Source: Lateolabrax maculatus (taxonomy: Eukaryota > Chordata > Actinopteri > Acropomatiformes > Lateolabracidae). From it: a DNA stretch of 64,000 nucleotides. This document shows positions 12,381 to 23,766 of the stretch, in pieces (position 1 is the first letter of the stretch; each line of letters begins with the position of its first letter). Made by a program: the position numbers and the translations under genes. The notes beneath the pieces are model-generated. The model was given only the letters and a program-made list of their open reading frames with translations. It was not told where the DNA came from and did not search any database. Where the stretch lies: positions 11,572,001 through 11,636,000 of the forward strand of contig CM062206.1 in the NCBI GenBank assembly GCA_031216445.1. The letters run 5' to 3'.

Positions 12381-14374
12381 ATGGGGATTATGCTTCAAGT
12401 TATTCTAGGAATGTTTCAATTCCTGCTGCTCACCAGAATACCGACGTCCCATGCCAAGGTATGTGGCTATGCGTTAGACCTCAGGAGAAGTGGTCAGCCG
12501 GCCGTCAGATGTGAGCTGGTGCGGCTGGTTTCCAGTTTATATCGACGGTCGCTTGACTTGGCATGAAGTAACGTCCTTCTTGTGTGAATCTGGTCTGGTG
12601 GACAGCATGTGGGACTAGGTCAGTGACACCTGTCACTTCAGACGCAGTGAAAATGAACTATAATATCCTGCAGGATGTTATGGTCCAACTGTGGTGCTGT
12701 TATTACTTTATAGTGACATTGTGGTGCTTATTGTCTCCTCTGGCTGTGCACTAAGACACCTTATACAAAGAGTTCATAGGCAGTCAATAAGCTTTGTAGA
12801 TGTGTTGTAGTTATAAGCCATTCATGAGGGCAACTTTTGGGTTGGCAGGTTGTCTTTTAGTTGGCCTCCTAATTCATCAGGGTGGTTCGACCTCTTATCT
12901 TTAAGGAAAAGGACTGATCATCAAAAACATTAAATCAAAGAAATAAGTCAACATTTAAAAAAATATGCTTATCCATGTTCTTACCGGGCGTATGATGAGA
13001 AAGATGCCACTCTGGTTAGCTTAGCTTAGCATAAAGACTGTAAACAGGGGGAAACAGCTAGCCTGCTCCGTCCAAAGGTAACCAATCTGCCTCCCTGCAG
13101 CTCTAAAGCTCACAAACTAACATGTTTTATTTCGTTTTAATTTCAAAACTTTTCTCCAGTAGCTTTCTGGAGATTTCCGCCGGTTGCCTGGCAACACTCG
13201 GCCCAAGAAATAGTCCCGCACATAACCCCCCGAAACCATCCGGCTGTCGTTTTTACAAGTAGTTTTTTGCATGGATTAGAACAATAAGAAATAAAGTGTT
13301 AATTAGGGAGCTTTAGAGGTGCTGGTCCGTGGGTTGTTTAACAGTTGGACAGTCTTTGTGCTAAGCTAGGCTAACTCTGGGTAAGAAAGTGAATAAGTGC
13401 ATCTCCCAAAATGTCAAACTATTCCTTTAAGTTATGAAGTCCTCCTGATTAACTAAAAAGCTAAAAAGACAAAGCATCACTGGCTTATAAGTGATCTATA
13501 ATGCATTAGTAGCCTAAATTAGTTATTAAACAGTAATAAAGCCAATTACGGCTTCGACTAACCATTATTTTCATTATTGATTAATTTGTGGATTACTTTT
13601 TCAATTCATAGATAGGTTGATTTGTCTGTAAACTGACAATTTCTTATATTAAAAAAAGCCTATTGCAATATTTCAGAGCCTAAAAAAAATGTCTTCAGAT
13701 TGCTTGTTATGTCTGACCGACAGTCTTAAACCCAAAGATGATATGAAACAGAAAAAAGCAGGAAATCCTCAAATTTAGCTGGAAGCTGGAAACAAATATT
13801 GACATTTTTGCTTGATAAATTACTTGAACAATTATTAGCAAAATTATTGGCAATTGAAAAATAAATTTAATCGAATAATCATTTCAGCTCTAAAGCCATG
13901 AATTAACTTAATAGATCCTTTCTAAAGGGTGCCTCATTAGAAAGTGGGACTAATCTTTCTTTATGGACTAAAAACAGGGTTATTATAGTTGTACTGACGT
14001 GGTCTTCGATGTGACATATGGGCTCATTTTCCACACCCAGCTGCAGGCACACATACACGGAGCGACCTGCATGTGCTGGTTTCTTATTTATGTCTGGAGA
14101 CTTATATCAGGAACAGGCAGTGCTCTGCAGCGGTGTGGGATCCAGCCCTGACTTTGTGCTGCTGTATACTGTGTGTTTTAGTGATGCATCATCCTAGACA
14201 CCACACAGCAACGTGCACCAAAGAGCCTCCTCATCTGCTCACAGCCGTTGTCTCTTACCCGAGACGCACTGCTTTCATGCTTTCTGCTTCTCTGACAGCT
14301 TATTTTAAAAAGGGGTCATCCTTTTCCTCCTGTAGTGATGAAGCTCAGCGTGGGAGAGATGGTGTATGGCTCTA

Positions 14375-14415
<41 letters not shown>

Positions 14416-14504
14416 GCCCATCTGTACAATGTGCTCTGGGAGTGTCTGGGAGTTAGACAGTAGACAGCAATGCCAGTGCAGATGGCACTGGGCTGGCACT
14501 CAGG

Positions 14505-14556
<52 letters not shown>

Positions 14557-14715
14557 CCAGCTCCTCACAGATGTGGCTGCCAAAAGGAGGTAATCTTATC
14601 CCCGTCTCAAAGACTGATACAGAAAAGACACACTTACTTAAGCTCACATCCTACCAGTCACAAAATGGCCTCAGTCCCAGCTTAACTCAGAATCAATGTG
14701 GGCCAAACCAATGTT

Positions 14716-14752
<37 letters not shown>

Positions 14753-17700
14753 TTTTGTGTGTGTGTATGTGTGTGTGTAGAAGGGGGTGGAGCACTCACA
14801 GGGGGACAACTGGACAAAGTCTACATTCCCTTACAAGTGGCCTTGGTCTTCTCGCACACATATAGGCCCAGTAATGACAGTGTGTGTGTGTGTGTGTGTG
14901 TGTGTGTTAGAGAGCTATAAAATGCAGTTTCTCTTTCTGTATGTTCTTTCAGTGGAGTGAGAAGTATATTCAGATCCTTCACTTACCAATACAACATTAT
15001 ACAAATAAGTAAAAGTCCTGTGTTCAAAGTCCTTCTTGAGTAAAAGTATTATCAGCTAAATGTACCTAAAATACTTGTTCTGTTGTAAAAATGTCCCCTG
15101 ATGTATTATTATGTTGCAGCTGGTCGAGGTGGAGCTCGTTTTAACTACTTTCTATACAGTTAGATAGTTTAGTCCAGTGGTTCCCAACCTAGGGTTTGGG
15201 CCCCACCAATAAGTCACAAGATAAATCTGAGAGGCCATGAGATGATTAATGCAATGGCAAAGATGAAAAACACACAAATCATGTTTTCATTTTTTTCTTA
15301 TCAAATTGATACTGTTATATGTGAATTTTTGTGAATATTGGATAATTTTGCCTCTTTGGGCCTCAAACAGTTATTTAATGAAACCGTCTGATGAAGTTTA
15401 GAGGGGAAATCTCTCTTTGGTGGAAATGTCAACAACTTATAGCCTCAACTACACATTGATGTTATTGCTTTTATTGTAAGAGGTCACAAACTGAACAGGT
15501 TGGGAACCACTGGTTTAATATTTCATAATGCATAGTATTTTATAAGGTTATTATATGTTTTTGAATGTAAAATCTTAATCTGTGAAGTAATGAGTGAGTA
15601 TAGCTATAAAATAATTGCACAGCAATGCTGAAACAGTTCATTGTTGAGAAATCCAGTGGCAGAAACTCTCACTATCTACCTCTGTGCAGCTACTGAAAGT
15701 GTTTCAAACATCATAATCACGTGATAGACTTGAGGGCAAAGGTAGCAGGTACAACACGTTCAAAAAGAAAGAACGACACTTTCAGCTACATGCTGAAACC
15801 GACGAATGGCCCCCATCTGTGCAGGAAATATTTCATAATAGAGCCTAAAATGAGGCATGTTTGATTTAGTTGTCATAGTGCTGTAGGCCTGCCCTTACTT
15901 GTACATCTGTGTATCAAAGTTCAGAGTTTTCCCTTTCCTCCTGTCATTTACTGGCGTGCACTATTGAGCTTTTCATGTTCAGATGCCAGTTGAGAATTAT
16001 TGTGGTGTTCATTAACAGGAAATACTTTGATCTGTTGACGTGCACCAGCAGCCTTTTTCTATGAGGTTGCAGACAGTAGCTCAATAGCTCAATAGCTGGA
16101 TTACTGTTTAACACATTTGTAAGATAAACTTTACTTAACAAAATATTAATTAATTACAAACAAAATATAAATATTTAAACTAATACTCTTTAGCATGTGA
16201 GGGCAATACATGTCCTTCATGTGCTTATGACCTTAGCTCACATTCTAAAGCAACCTTTTGTTGACTTTAATCTTACTTTCATTAGATTTTTCATTGAGTA
16301 TACTATCAATTTCTACGCACTTTTTATGTTTTCCATGCTCTTATATGCGTGTGCTGTTATATTTTGGTTTCATTTCAAAATATTTGGAGAAATGTAATGC
16401 TTTTGGTTTGATTTTTTGAGAATTTTACAGGTTTTTAGGTTGACATGATTCTATATTGCATAAATTGGTAATACTTTATAATAAGGGTAAAAATCATATG
16501 CATGAATTAATTCAGGCTGTATCATGAATTCCTGTTGCTCGCCATCAACAAATGATAAAGTCACTGTGACTTTAAGTGATTAGTTCACACTTGAATGTTT
16601 ATTCACAGTTGCATCATACATTAATTGATATGCCACCAAATCAACGGGATTCCTCTTATATAAAAGTTTATTTCAGGACCATGCTAGTGCTAAGCCTGAT
16701 GAAAAAAATATTTCTATGAGAATAGGTACTGTTCTGCTTTCAAACTGGGTGTCAGATACAAACATTTACATGTTGTTGCATGACCCAATGGTATTTGGTT
16801 TTAGTGCAGTAGAGATAGATGCCCTAAAACCAAAATCCTAATTTGTCAATTGGTACCTGCTAGATGATTTTGGTTTTAGTGCATCTTTCCTCACCGTGCT
16901 ATACTCCACTTCTTTCTACAACAACACAAATATAATTAATGTGGTCACATGTTCCACCCCCTAGGTTGTAAATGTGGTAAAAATACCATTGGGTCATGCA
17001 ACAACATGTAAATGTTTGTATTTGACACCCAGTTTGAAAGGGCAGAACAGTACCTGTTCTCATGGAAATATGCAGCTTTTTTTTATCAGAGAAGCTGAAT
17101 TAATGTATGTAGTAAATATACATTCCTTAATTGATGATCTATTAAGTGTGAACTACAGTATTTAGTGTGATCACATAAAATCATAGTGACGTGATCATTT
17201 TTTGATGGTGAGCAACAGGAATTCATGACACATCCTGCATTAATCCATGCAATAAATCATTATGAGTCATGCATTAGTTAAGCATTACTTAAGTATATGA
17301 TGCGTATCCTTATTATAATATGTTACTCATAAATTCATAGTACAATTCATGGGAATCAGCATCAAACACACTGAGAATATATGAGGATATTTTAGGTATA
17401 GAATATGATTGGTTTTCTTTTATGACGACTAAGTACTAACTTTTGATCTCGTTTTTTTCTGATCTGAAATTAAACAACTGCAAAGCTGAGTGCTATCTAG
17501 GTCAACTTGACTTAACTTATTGAAACTGTGCTTTACACATTAACTTTATTTTATTTCTCCCTTCAGCTCGCTCACTGGAGGCCGGCAGACTCCCCAAAAT
17601 CCAGGGAAGGTCGAGAAGGTACGTTACCTGTTTCTACAAAGAATTCTGCACCACTTCGTGGACCTGATCAATGAAATCACGACTGTACTGATTTGTCTGT

Positions 17701-19404
17701 GTGTCTCCACCAGTGCGGCGGTGGTTGGAGGTTTACTCGCGGAGCGGCTGTGAGCCTCGGGACACTCTGGTGGAGGTTTGGAGGGAGCTGCCGGGGGAGA
17801 CACACCATCTCTTTGTCCCATCCTGCGTGTCGGTGAAGCGATGTGGCGGCTGCTGTGCTGACGAGGCCATGGAGTGTGTTCCCTTGCTCACACACACAAT
17901 CACCATGGAGGTATATGCACGAACAAGCACACAAAATCCCACCTGCTTCAGAGTAGAACAGGAGATGATTAATGCTGAAAATGTTTGAAGTATAACGCGA
18001 TTTTTTCCCTGATGTGTGTGCAGCTGATGAGAACCTCCTTCATGAAACATGAGCTCATTGAGCTGCCCTTCATCGAGCACAGCCAGTGTGAGTGCAGGTA
18101 ATAAAACACCCTGTCAATGTTTCAGAGGTGGTAGAGGTGGCATGGTATACCTGTTGTGTATTGACCTCACTGCATCTTTATACACTGTCTGTTTTATCTG
18201 TGTGCAGATTAAAAGAACAATTACAGCCAACACCTACTACAAGGTAACACATTTTGTTTTTCACTTATTCCTCCTTTCAACTCTCCCCCTCTTTCTTTTT
18301 GGATTTTAATTATTTCAATTTAAGCGTGTCAGTGAGCTGTTTGTTGTGAAATCTCATGTTCCATCATTTCTAATGACTTTATAAAACCCTGCCCATATAA
18401 CCAGGTCCACTAATGATGCTCTTCTAATTCTGCTGATGATGTTACTGATGAGGTAGTCGGAGGAGTGTTTCAGTCAAAAACACTTAATAGTGTTGAAAAA
18501 GAGGTTACACTTATCAGCTACTTTGTATATTAATTATCAGAGGCCATAGCCTGGGAACCAGACGAATCTGCAAGATCATGTTTTATTTGCTCTGTCTGGC
18601 CCCTCTCCCATTCAGTCTGATTTCATAGTTACTGGTATCTGGCCAAGCCAATCACAACCGTTTATCTAGTATGAGGCGGGTTTGATATGATAACTGACAG
18701 AGAAGAGCGCTGTTCAGGCATCTTTGTAAATAACCAAGATGGCTGCCGTGTTCCCAGGCCAGCTACAGCATCACTATCAAAATAACTGCGTTTCGTCATT
18801 CTAATCGGTTGTCACGCCCGTTGATAACTCCCTTTTGAAATCAAAATGAACTGAGAGGTTCCAGTTCTACCAAGGCCAGGTCATTTGGGTTGATTGAACC
18901 ATTTTGAAAACTCTTTATTAGTGCAAAAGTCAAACATGTCAAGCCATTATCTCACTTTCTAAATGCAAGAAATTACCAAATTCACATCATCGCTGTCATG
19001 TCAATCCATGAAACATGTTAGTGTTTAGTTTCCAGGTTTACTAATGTTTAATAATGTTTGACTGGTGCATTTCAACAGCAAAAAAATTCAATGTGACAAG
19101 TTCGCTGTGATGGTTTATGTATCTCAAAGCAACTAGGTTTGAAGTGGACTAAAACATGATAGAAAAAAGTTATGGTTCATTCAAAATCTCTGACTTTAGG
19201 TCAATATAGACATGCTGAAATTAAAAAAAACCTTTGTGTCCCGGCAGTAGACACTGTGTCAGCTGGGACTGACAACTGTACACTGTGACAGGAACATTTC
19301 TGATGTTTGTTTGCAGGTCCAACCAGACAATCATATGATTGCATCTTTAATGTTTATGTCCCCCTGCTTCCTGTTAGGATGTGAACATAAATAAAGGATT
19401 CCAA

Positions 19405-19444
<40 letters not shown>

Positions 19445-21618
19445 TATACACAATGTTTTTAATCCTTTTCAAGGTTCATGTGTCCATAAAGTTGTGATAG
19501 ATTTTGCTGAATCTCTACATGTATTTGCACATATTTATATTCTCTATGTATTAGTATAAATGTGTGTGAAAGTCTTCGTGTGTGTGTGAATATTTGTTTC
19601 AGTGTGTTTATGTGTGTGTGTTTGCCACTCAGTGAGTTAGCATCTGTGTGACTCCCGTCCCAGCATCCCCTGGGACGGCCCGCATCCTGTTGTCACCATA
19701 GTGATGACTTTATCTCCCCTGCCATGTGCTCTCTCACAGACTGACGAAGCAGAGTCACGCATCCATGATAGTAAATTAGAGCTCCAAAAACAACTGCAGC
19801 TGCTCTGTTAATAATGTCAGAGCTAAGCTGGTAAACACTGACCCCATAATTTGATAAAGTTTAATACAGTTTGCAACAGATTGGATTAGACAGAGAAGGT
19901 AAACCAGGGAAGTTAAAACCAGCTGTGTGCAGACGTACTTTGAGGGCACCAGCATACATTAAAGTAAAACAGATTGTGCTCAATAAAGGTTGGTCACTCC
20001 ACATGATACGAAGAATAGGGATCTGCGAACTGGAGTGGACAGAGCTTGGTAAACTACAGGCAATGTGGACATAGCCCAGAAATGCAAAGCTTATAGTATA
20101 ATGTTTCCAAAACATGACATTTTCTCTCTCTCTCTTCTGATATCCAACACTGATGCCATTGTTTTGACTTATTTGTTGATTTTTGTTAATGTCGAGGAGT
20201 GAGTGTGATATGATAGTAATCGACGATTATTTGGTCAGTTATCTGTCCTACACAGTGGTAGAAGAAGTATTCAGATCTATTACTGCAGTAAAAGTAGCCA
20301 CTCTGTAAAAATCCTCCATTACAAGAAACAGTCCTGCAGTCAAAATTGTAAAAATATGAGTAATATTAGCAAATTTGACTTCAAGTATAAAATCCATTGC
20401 CATTATGCAGCAGAATGGTGTTACATATTATAAAGCTGGATTATTTTTGCTGGTGCATTAACTTGTAAGCAAAATTGTAATGTTGTTTCTTGGTCAGGGT
20501 GGAGTTAATCTTAGACAGTTTACATACTGTTGGGTGGTGATTTACTGATAACAATGCATTGTATTTTATATGTTCATCATAGGTTTTGTGTAATATTTTC
20601 CCTTGTACCCAAGTACTTGTATTTACTACAGTAAATGTATTTTCCAACACTGGTCCTACAACCTTTAAATATACTTACTTGGATCAAAACCATTAGATTA
20701 TCCTTAACTAGGGAATTTCCTGATACTTTAAATGACAATCTCCCTGTTGCAACTAAAATTAATAAACATAATTATTATATGAGAAAAATATAACAAGCTA
20801 CAAAACAACTGTAAATTACAGAGTGATGAATGACAAATTAAAATAATGCAAAGTTGAAGAAAGTTGCAAAATAAAATACAGATAACAGACAAATATCATA
20901 AATTACTTTAAAGAAAATATTATATTTGATGTTAGAAATTATATACAAAAGGTTGTACAGTATGTGAAGCTCATTTGAAAGCCACTTAACACTGACTTTA
21001 CTGTGAGCTTCCTGTTTTGAAAAGGAGATTCATCATGTTTTTCAAAGGCCTAAATGTTTGTATTAGGGCATTACTTAAAAGCTATATGTTGTGCGACATT
21101 TTCTGATAACTTAGTTCAGATACAAAACCTGACTTTTGGTACCAATACTAAAATACCAGCACTCTTCTGATAACCGCCTTTGAAAAATATAATCTTCATT
21201 CAACTGGGACATGCAGTACACTGGACTCATCCAAGGATACATTCAATATTTTCACTCGGGAGGTGCAGGGAGACTGATTTTAGTTTGGTTTTAATGTGTG
21301 TAACATTTTGTGTTTCTGATATCCCCAGGCCCTATGTGAGGCCAACAAGAAAAGACAAGAAAAAGGAGAAGGGAAAGTCCAGACCGAAGACACCTGGGGC
21401 CATCAGATCTGCGTATGTTGAATATTCAGTACACACAAAGATTTTTTAACTCAGTTGCAAACCGCAAGCTGACGTTTTTACTTATGTAAGTCAGTATTTT
21501 CCAGATACCATCAGCGTCAGTGTGAATGTTTGGATTAGGGGGAAAAAAAAGGTTATCTGGTCTACATTATTACTGAAGGACAATTTGTTTTACAGCCACA
21601 GCAGTCAAGGTCTTACTC

Positions 21619-21656
<38 letters not shown>

Positions 21657-23476
21657 ACACACACGCACACACACGCACACACAAACATACAGCATACAAA
21701 GGAAACCAGCTCACTTCAGGGACTCACTACTGTGTAATACTAAACACATAAGACTAGTAAGCTTTATAACAACAATAACACAGTATATAGCAAGGCTGTT
21801 AAAAAGGTCAGTTAGAAACAGTCAAGGACAAAAACAGCATTTTGAAACTATTAACTTATTAACACTGTGATCTGAAAGGAACAGGTGAGTTTAGGGTGTG
21901 TGTGTGTGTGTGTGTGTCTTTCTGTACATGTGCAAGGATTCAGTCCTGAGCAGTGAAGGATAAAAGAGATAGTGCTCTTTTCCTCGCCAGTCTTTTTCCA
22001 TCTGCTTCCCCTTCACTTTGCTGTCAGTCATTTCCGGCCTCCGGGGCCAGAGGTGGCTTTGGTTTGGGTGTGATGTCCCTCAGCACCCATCCATCACTCG
22101 GAACAGGCTTTATTCAGACTCTGGCAGGGGTGAAATCTGTGTAATTTGCTCCCAAATGCCACCCTCTCTGTCCATGCCAGCGGCAGGCGTGGTCATCGGG
22201 GGTTTGAACAAAGATGGCCCCTCTCTGCCTCATTAAGTAACTTCATTAAGGCCGCCAGCCTCCCGGGAAGACCGAGGCAGAACCAGTTAATGGACCAACT
22301 GACGCAGGCAACTTTCTCAGACTCAGAGAAAGTACAGAGCGTCTAGAGGAGAAACTGAAGGCCTCATGGGCATCTGAGTGACTATAGCCATGGTAACGGA
22401 CAGAAAGACAGAAAGAGTAGAAAGTTTGTCTGCAGCGAAGGGAACAGTATCCCACATTAGTCACACATCTCCCACTCACTGCATTGTGTGGGCTGGTTTT
22501 AGACTGGCACTATGTGCGCTTCAAGCATTGCATTTTATTTTTGCCCATGTTCCTGACGAGGTATGGGATTAATACCAAATAGCAAAATCTTTTAGACCTT
22601 GTATCGATCACATAGCTTCAGCAACGTCAGTCCATCAGTTCACCACTTTGGTCCAGACTGAAACATTTCAACAACTATTAGATGGATTGTCAACATTTTA
22701 TACAGACATTTATGGTCCCATAAGGATGAAGCCTACAGATGATCCCCTGACTTTTCCTTCACCATAAGGTGGATGTTTGTGTTTTTTTAATTTAGTGTCT
22801 TAATACTTGGAAAAAATTGGATGGATTGTCATGAAACCACACTGTTCTTACACTCTTATTTCATCCAGGACCCATGCTCCCCCAACTCTTCCTCCACCAT
22901 CCTCTCCTCCTCTTCCATCACCTTCTCCCACCAGATTGTCTCCCTCTCCGTCGCCATCTCCGAGGCCCAGTTGCCGCCCCTGCCGAGGGAGAAAGTGGGT
23001 ACTGGATGAAACGTCTTGTCAGTGTCGCTGTACCATCAGAGCTGAGAGCTGCAGCCGGAAAGACCGGAGACTCAACACTCACCGCTGCAGGTCGGTCCAC
23101 ACGCAACCAAAAAATAAAAATCCGTTGTTTTAATTCTTTTAAAAATTCAGTTTATCGGTTTTTGAACATACCAACGTGTTACTCAAACACAATAATACTT
23201 CTAAATCAGGATACATTTTAGTGAGTTTAACTTTAGAAAAATGAAATCAATGAAGCACCTTAAACTGCACTATGCCTAGTACAAACTGAAACTGTATGTT
23301 ATCGCTCAAGAGCATCTTCCCATTGCTCCTCTAAAAGTATGTGTACATGCTCACTTTATCGCCAGACTCATATTGTAGAATCCATCATACATGTGAGAAT
23401 CAGACCTATATCTGTCAAACAAAATGTCATGCTCTTTATTGTTTATTGTTCCAGATGTGATGCCCTGAGGACTTGA
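12381..23476 (+). CDS. vegfb: VEGFB, secreted vascular endothelial growth factor B
   Basis: Seven coding exons: 12381-12458, 17567-17618, 17714-17910, 18024-18097, 21329-21412, 22869-23090 and 23455-23476, all GT-AG and in phase, encoding 242 residues. The start has a strong context (A at -3, G at +4) and opens a hydrophobic signal peptide (about residues 1-24, ending TSHA). The VEGF/PDGF cystine knot has Cys at 56, 81, 87, 90, 91, 98, 131 and 133, with the signature PSCVSVKRCGGCC. A basic stretch (KDKKKEKGKSRPK) is followed by a Pro/Ser linker (about 163-196) and a Cys-rich heparin-binding-type tail from CRPC to the C-terminal RCRCDALRT, resembling human VEGFB167. VEGFB binds VEGFR1 and neuropilin-1. 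The neighbouring DNAJC4 supports VEGFB over PGF or VEGFA. Introns 1, 4 and 5 are large and repeat-filled. Confidence 0.94.
12945..13430 (+). mobile_element. MITE-like element with AGCATAAAGAC core, copy 1
   Basis: Core TTAGCTTAGCATAAAGAC then GGGGGAAACAGCTAGCC, and a terminal AAACTATTCCTTTAA. That end is the inverted form of the AAGGAATAGTTCGAC end of the copy at 26009-26454. Internal order (AAACAG block, CTCTAAAGCTCAC, later CCCAAGAAATAGTC.GCACATAACC) is shared by both copies. No coding capacity. Confidence 0.65.
13550..13893 (-). repeat. Dispersed 'GCTGAAAC' MITE-like element, copy 2
   Basis: Inverted relative to the copies at 1759 and 46839: it ends in ATTTCAGCTC, the reverse of the GCTGAAA start, and carries reversed forms of the internal AAACCCAAAGATGATAT and CCTCAAATTTAGCTGGAAGC blocks. 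It is heavily diverged and lies in VEGFB intron 1. Confidence 0.65.
14377..14908. repeat. Cluster of four (CA)n/(GT)n microsatellites
   Basis: (AC)n at 14377-14412, then (TG)n at 14508-14556, interrupted (GT)n at 14715-14778 and (GT)n at 14880-14908. The first run is in opposite strand phase to the other three, so a transcript could pair CA with GU repeats. Intron 1 of VEGFB. Confidence 0.9.
14951..15640 (+). repeat. Dispersed 'AGAAGTAT-TCAGATCC' repeat, interrupted
   Basis: Begins AGTGGAGTGAGAAGTATATT and CAGATCCTTCACTT, then AAGTAAAAGTCCTG, a pattern shared with 20253-20653 and, inverted, about 27690-28330. The copy stops at 15174 and resumes after 15512, because a hAT-like MITE has inserted in it. 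This is a very common teleost repeat type; the right boundary is approximate. Confidence 0.65.
15175..15512 (+). mobile_element. hAT-like MITE with CAGTGGTTCCCAACCT terminal inverted repeats
   Basis: The left end CAGTGGTTCCCAACCT and right end AGGTTGGGAACCACTG are perfect 16-bp inverted repeats bounding 338 bp. The flanks GTTTAGTC (left) and GTTTAATA (right) look like a decayed 8-bp target duplication, as expected for hAT elements. No transposase frame inside, so it is non-autonomous. Confidence 0.85.
16467..17327. mobile_element. Palindromic (foldback) hAT-like element, 861 bp
   Basis: The ends are GGTAATACTTTATAATAAGG and, inverted on the right, AGTAACATATTATAATAAGG, flanked by a perfect 8-bp duplication CATAAATT (16459-16466 and 17328-17335). 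The two halves are inverted copies for most of their length: for example GAATTCCTGTTGCTC at about 16529 pairs with GAGCAACAGGAATTC at about 17209, and TTACATGTTGTTGCATGACC at about 16766 pairs with its reverse at about 16991. The centre is near 16880. The 8-bp duplication fits hAT transposition. Intron 1 of VEGFB. Confidence 0.88.
18208..18243 (+). other. vegfb: Candidate 36-nt cassette exon of VEGFB
   Basis: This segment sits just downstream of VEGFB exon 4, has an acceptor (TTATCTGTGTGCAG) and a donor (AAG|GTAACA), and keeps phase: exon 4 ends in phase 2 and this piece also ends in phase 2. Inclusion would insert LKEQLQPTPTT plus one arginine after the CECR end of the cystine knot, with no stop. 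I know of no such insertion in mammalian VEGFB, so it is not in the main model. Confidence 0.35.
20253..20653 (+). repeat. Dispersed 'AGAAGTATTCAGATC' repeat, second copy
   Basis: Starts CAGTGGTAGAAGAAGTATTC and ends TATTTTCCAACACTG, which are imperfect inverted ends. It shares internal blocks (AAGTAAAAG.., TCCATTACAAG, ATTATGCAGCAGAATG) with the family copy at 14951. Non-coding. Confidence 0.65.
21618..21683. repeat. (CA)n microsatellite
   Basis: Interrupted CA repeat in VEGFB intron 5; a shorter (GT)n run follows at about 21895-21917. Confidence 0.9.
22638..22845 (+). repeat. Dispersed 'TTTGGTCCAGACTGAAA' repeat fragment
   Basis: CACTTTGGTCCAGACTGAAA, then TTAGATGGATTGTC, and later ATTGGATGGATTGTCATGAA. 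The same pattern appears at 39590-40050 (plus) and 29930-30512 (minus). The fragment ends about 25 bases before VEGFB exon 6, so its right part may supply some of the sequence upstream of that acceptor. Confidence 0.7.
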
Positions 23477-23687
23477 TGTGTCCAACCAGATTGTTTCCGT
23501 CTCATTCTTTTGACCAACCCCTGCTGATTTATTGCCCACTCTAAGCATCAGTGCCATCGAGCATACAGCCGCTTGGACATCCAGTACCTCAGACTGAAGG
23601 AAATATTAGTGGAAACACACACAAGAACCTGCAGTAGCTCTCTAGTTTAGCAACAAGTGCAACATTAAAGCCTGAATATAGATCTAC

Positions 23688-23766
23688 GTGTGTGTGTGTG
23701 TGTGTGTGTGTGCGTGTGTTTGTGTGTGTGTGTGTGTGTGGGTGTGTGTTGGTGTGTGTGTGTGTG
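23688..23766. repeat. (GT)n microsatellite, about 80 bp
   Basis: An interrupted GT repeat about 210 bases after the VEGFB stop codon, possibly transcribed in the 3' UTR. Confidence 0.9.

Larger units (their letters stand above)
12459..17566 (+). other. vegfb: VEGFB intron 1, repeat-rich
   Basis: A 5.1-kb intron with no internal coding exon recognised. It holds two MITE-like copies (12945-13430 and 13550-13893), a microsatellite cluster (14377-14908), a dispersed repeat split by a hAT-like MITE (14951-15640), and a long palindromic element (16467-17327). Most of its length is therefore transposon-derived. Confidence 0.6.
18098..21328 (+). other. vegfb: VEGFB intron 4
   Basis: A 3.2-kb intron. 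It contains the candidate 36-nt exon at 18208, a probable dispersed repeat (about 18543-18850, starting AGCCTGGGAACCAGACG), (GT)n at 19408-19442, and a dispersed repeat copy at 20253-20653. No other exon recognised. Confidence 0.5.

Noticed and set aside
14366..14920. CV/HT dipeptide frames and an apparent repeat array
   Set aside because: They are translations of (GT)n/(CA)n microsatellites. There are no regular unique spacers, so not a CRISPR array.
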